Positions 48,955-49,304 of a stretch of DNA of 49,304 nucleotides are shown here, piece after piece (the stretch's first letter is position 1; each line of letters begins with the position of its first letter). The DNA comes from an uncultured Eubacteriales bacterium. Lineage in GTDB: Bacteria; Bacillota; Clostridia; Oscillospirales; Oscillospiraceae. The notes under the pieces are model-generated. The model worked only from the letters and a program-made list of their open reading frames with translations. It was not told the origin of the DNA and searched no databases. The position numbers were made by a program, and so were the translations under genes. The stretch spans positions 1 to 49,304 of the forward strand of contig CATXTO010000013.1 of assembly GCA_958402445.1 (NCBI GenBank), in the 5' to 3' direction.

Positions 48955-49304
48955 TTATTCTGTCATGTCCAGAGTTTCTTGCAAAGAGCTATGCTCGTTC
49001 CATTTGTTAGTGTAATCATTGCTAAAAAACCCTGGTGCTGGCATCTCGTTAAAAGGCTTGGGAAGTCCGCCTTCCATAGATTCTATGCTAATCCCCAATG
49101 CCCACGCATAACAATTGACGTTCATATCCTCAGGATAATCTTTATAGAACTTGCCGGAAACGTCAAGCCGTGAAATGGGCTGGTTGCTGCAATAGGTAAA
49201 CATATTACAACCAATAAAGTCCTGCCCCGTGGCGGCATAGGAGTCGGCGTTGATGAAGCGGCAGAGGGCGGGGTCGTAATAGCGGGACTGGAGGTAATAG
49301 AAGC
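48955..49304 (-). CDS. RHS repeat-associated core domain protein, C-terminal part (cut by the window)
   Basis: The frame enters from the right edge and reads YYLQSRYYDPALCRFINADS, YAATGQDFIGCNMFTYCSNQ, then PISRLDVSG: the RHS-associated core that marks the end of RHS/YD-repeat proteins and the border to a variable toxin tip. The tip starts KFYKDYPEDMNVNCYAWALG, with a likely nucleophile cysteine, and runs to an in-frame TAA at 48955. RHS proteins are polymorphic toxins or surface proteins acting between cells. Most of the protein lies beyond the window. Confidence 0.88.
   Translation of the reverse strand, partial: FYYLQSRYYDPALCRFINADSYAATGQDFIGCNMFTYCSNQPISRLDVSGKFYKDYPEDMNVNCYAWALGISIESMEGGLPKPFNEMPAPGFFSNDYTNKWNEHSSLQETLDMTE

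Overview
The window reads as a GC-rich, Gram-positive anaerobe of the Clostridia, most likely an Oscillospiraceae-type gut bacterium. This rests on strong AGGAGG ribosome binding sites, frequent GTG/TTG starts, a clostridial-type cooS-cooC-acsB cluster, and small clostridial families (DUF1653, DUF3788, DUF6809, YARHG, stand-alone E2-like acyltransferase). The taxon is an inference; no rRNA or marker beyond ribosomal proteins is present. No tRNA, rRNA or CRISPR array was found.

Layout, left to right. 0.1-3.5 kb: a large FtsX-type ABC permease. 3.6-4.0 kb: dispersed palindromic repeats. 4.1-6.5 kb: rpmG-secE-nusG-rplK-rplA on the minus strand, ending at a terminator without rplJ/rplL. 6.5-11.8 kb: a DNA-alkylation-repair-like gene with ruvX, then minus-strand CDF transporter, uppP and a split TauE/SafE exporter, then degV. 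11.8-12.9 kb: a small lower-GC patch with an IS3 remnant, a DUF6809 gene and a ribbon-helix-helix regulator. 13.0-16.4 kb: a promoter, a 15-codon ORF, a radical SAM/SPASM enzyme, proC and a ThrE-type exporter. 16.4-16.8 kb: a 118-bp tandem repeat. 16.8-21.8 kb: cooS-cooC-acsB from one good promoter. 22-24.2 kb: a two-component system. 24.5-29.7 kb: minus-strand CtpE-like P-type ATPase, thiamine pyrophosphokinase, HD protein, Lgt-like protein and DUF4190 protein. 30-32.6 kb: YARHG protein, small membrane protein, IclR regulator, thymidine kinase.

32.8-41.9 kb is a coherent nucleoside uptake and catabolism locus: deoC, deoD, deoB, cdd, a BMP-family lipoprotein, and an ABC ATPase with two permeases. 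Imported nucleosides would be deaminated (Cdd) or phosphorolysed (DeoD), the pentose 1-phosphates isomerised (DeoB) and deoxyribose 5-phosphate cleaved (DeoC), with Tdk for salvage.

42-49.3 kb is an accessory stretch: DUF3788, Smr and DUF1653 genes, a decayed subtilase, an RNA 2',3'-cyclic phosphodiesterase, an E2-like acyltransferase with an altered catalytic motif, three paralogous small XRE regulators, a lipoprotein, and the C-terminal end of an RHS-repeat protein whose papain-like tip is cut by an in-frame TAA.

The most unusual signals are (1) a modular palindromic repeat family, including composite copies whose hairpins keep pairing while their sequences differ; (2) the 15-codon ORF and hairpin on the same predicted transcript as a radical SAM/SPASM enzyme; (3) the interrupted RHS toxin tip with an adjacent lipoprotein; and (4) two genes whose Shine-Dalgarno sites point at ATT rather than NTG codons.
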